Origin: Legionella genomosp. 1
GTDB taxonomy: Bacteria; Pseudomonadota; Gammaproteobacteria; Legionellales; Legionellaceae
NCBI GenBank assembly: GCA_945901145.1
Contig: CAMDJY010000025.1
Location: 1 to 11,072 of the forward strand
DNA: 11,072 nucleotides
Direction: 5' to 3'
The translations under genes and the position numbers were made by a program. Positions 10,862 to 11,072 of the stretch are shown here, in pieces; the first letter of the stretch is position 1; each line of letters starts with the position of its first letter. The notes beneath the pieces are model-generated. The model was not told the origin of the DNA. It ran no database searches and saw only the letters and a program-made list of their open reading frames with translations.

Positions 10862-11072
10862 ATGGATTCGTTTTCTCAACTTGTCGATGCATTGCGTTGT
10901 TTGCCAGGAATTGGACCAAAATCAGCGCAACGCATTGTTTATCATTTGTTACAACATAACAAACAACGTCAACGTGGCTTCCATCTTGCTGCTTGCCTAG
11001 AAAAAGCGATGCGTACCATCGAACATTGTAAACAATGCAATAATTACACAGAAACGCCGTACTGCAAACTCT
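10862..11072 (+). CDS. recR: Recombination mediator RecR, N-terminal part (cut by window edge)
   Basis: The first 70 codons of recR. The helix-hairpin-helix DNA-binding motif is clear in LRCLPGIGPKSAQRIVYHLL (about residues 11-30). The first three cysteines of the zinc finger follow in CKQCNNYTETPYC (about 56-68); the fourth lies beyond the edge. RecR works with RecO and RecF to load RecA onto SSB-coated gapped DNA. The ATG at 10862 is 6 bases after the ybaB stop and has only a weak upstream AAAGAA, which suggests translational coupling to ybaB. The Toprim domain expected in the remaining two thirds is outside the window. Confidence 0.96.
   Translation, partial: MDSFSQLVDALRCLPGIGPKSAQRIVYHLLQHNKQRQRGFHLAACLEKAMRTIEHCKQCNNYTETPYCKL

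Overview
The window looks like chromosome from a moderately AT-rich gammaproteobacterium, probably from or near the Legionellales/Coxiellaceae. The basis is the hflK-hflC-purA order, a gammaproteobacterial-type FadH, a short 4.5S-type SRP RNA directly before dnaX-ybaB-recR, and a secreted GH18 chitinase of the kind I recall from Legionella relatives. The taxon is an inference; no marker here fixes it to genus.

Layout. Positions 1-479 (+) hold the 3' end of a RelE-type toxin gene and its complete Xre-family antitoxin gene, overlapping by 8 bases. Facing them, a minus-strand block (6475 down to 498) reads hflK-hflC-purA-CAP-fadH. The junctions are tight: a 4-base overlap, then gaps of 17, 10 and 48 bases. 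A candidate promoter lies just before hflK, so the block is probably one operon. It covers membrane protease control (HflKC), AMP synthesis (PurA), a histidine-rich exported CAP-domain protein, and 2,4-dienoyl-CoA reductase (FadH). The usual hfq-hflX neighbours do not precede hflK.

Positions 8663 down to 6559 (minus) hold an exported, probably outer-membrane beta-barrel protein followed by a GH18 chitinase gene. The chitinase is broken: its two halves are in different reading frames, and about 40-50 residues that should join strands beta-1 and beta-3 of the catalytic barrel are missing. It therefore looks like a deletion-born pseudogene, although the catalytic motif survives in the downstream piece.

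Positions 8796-11072 (+) hold ffs (SRP RNA), dnaX (clamp loader tau/gamma), ybaB/ebfC (nucleoid-associated protein) and the first 70 codons of recR. This is a widely conserved replication/repair cluster. The SRP RNA ends only about 20 bases before the dnaX start, with no terminator between them. The roughly 130 bases between the beta-barrel gene and ffs carry divergent promoters, of which only the leftward one can be suggested from sequence.

No tRNA, rRNA, CRISPR array, insertion sequence, attachment site or replication origin was seen, and no gene-free stretch exceeds 300 bases. I did not find a convincing new multi-gene system. The items most worth a second look are the decayed chitinase locus, the histidine-rich CAP protein inside the hfl-purA operon, and the ffs/dnaX junction.
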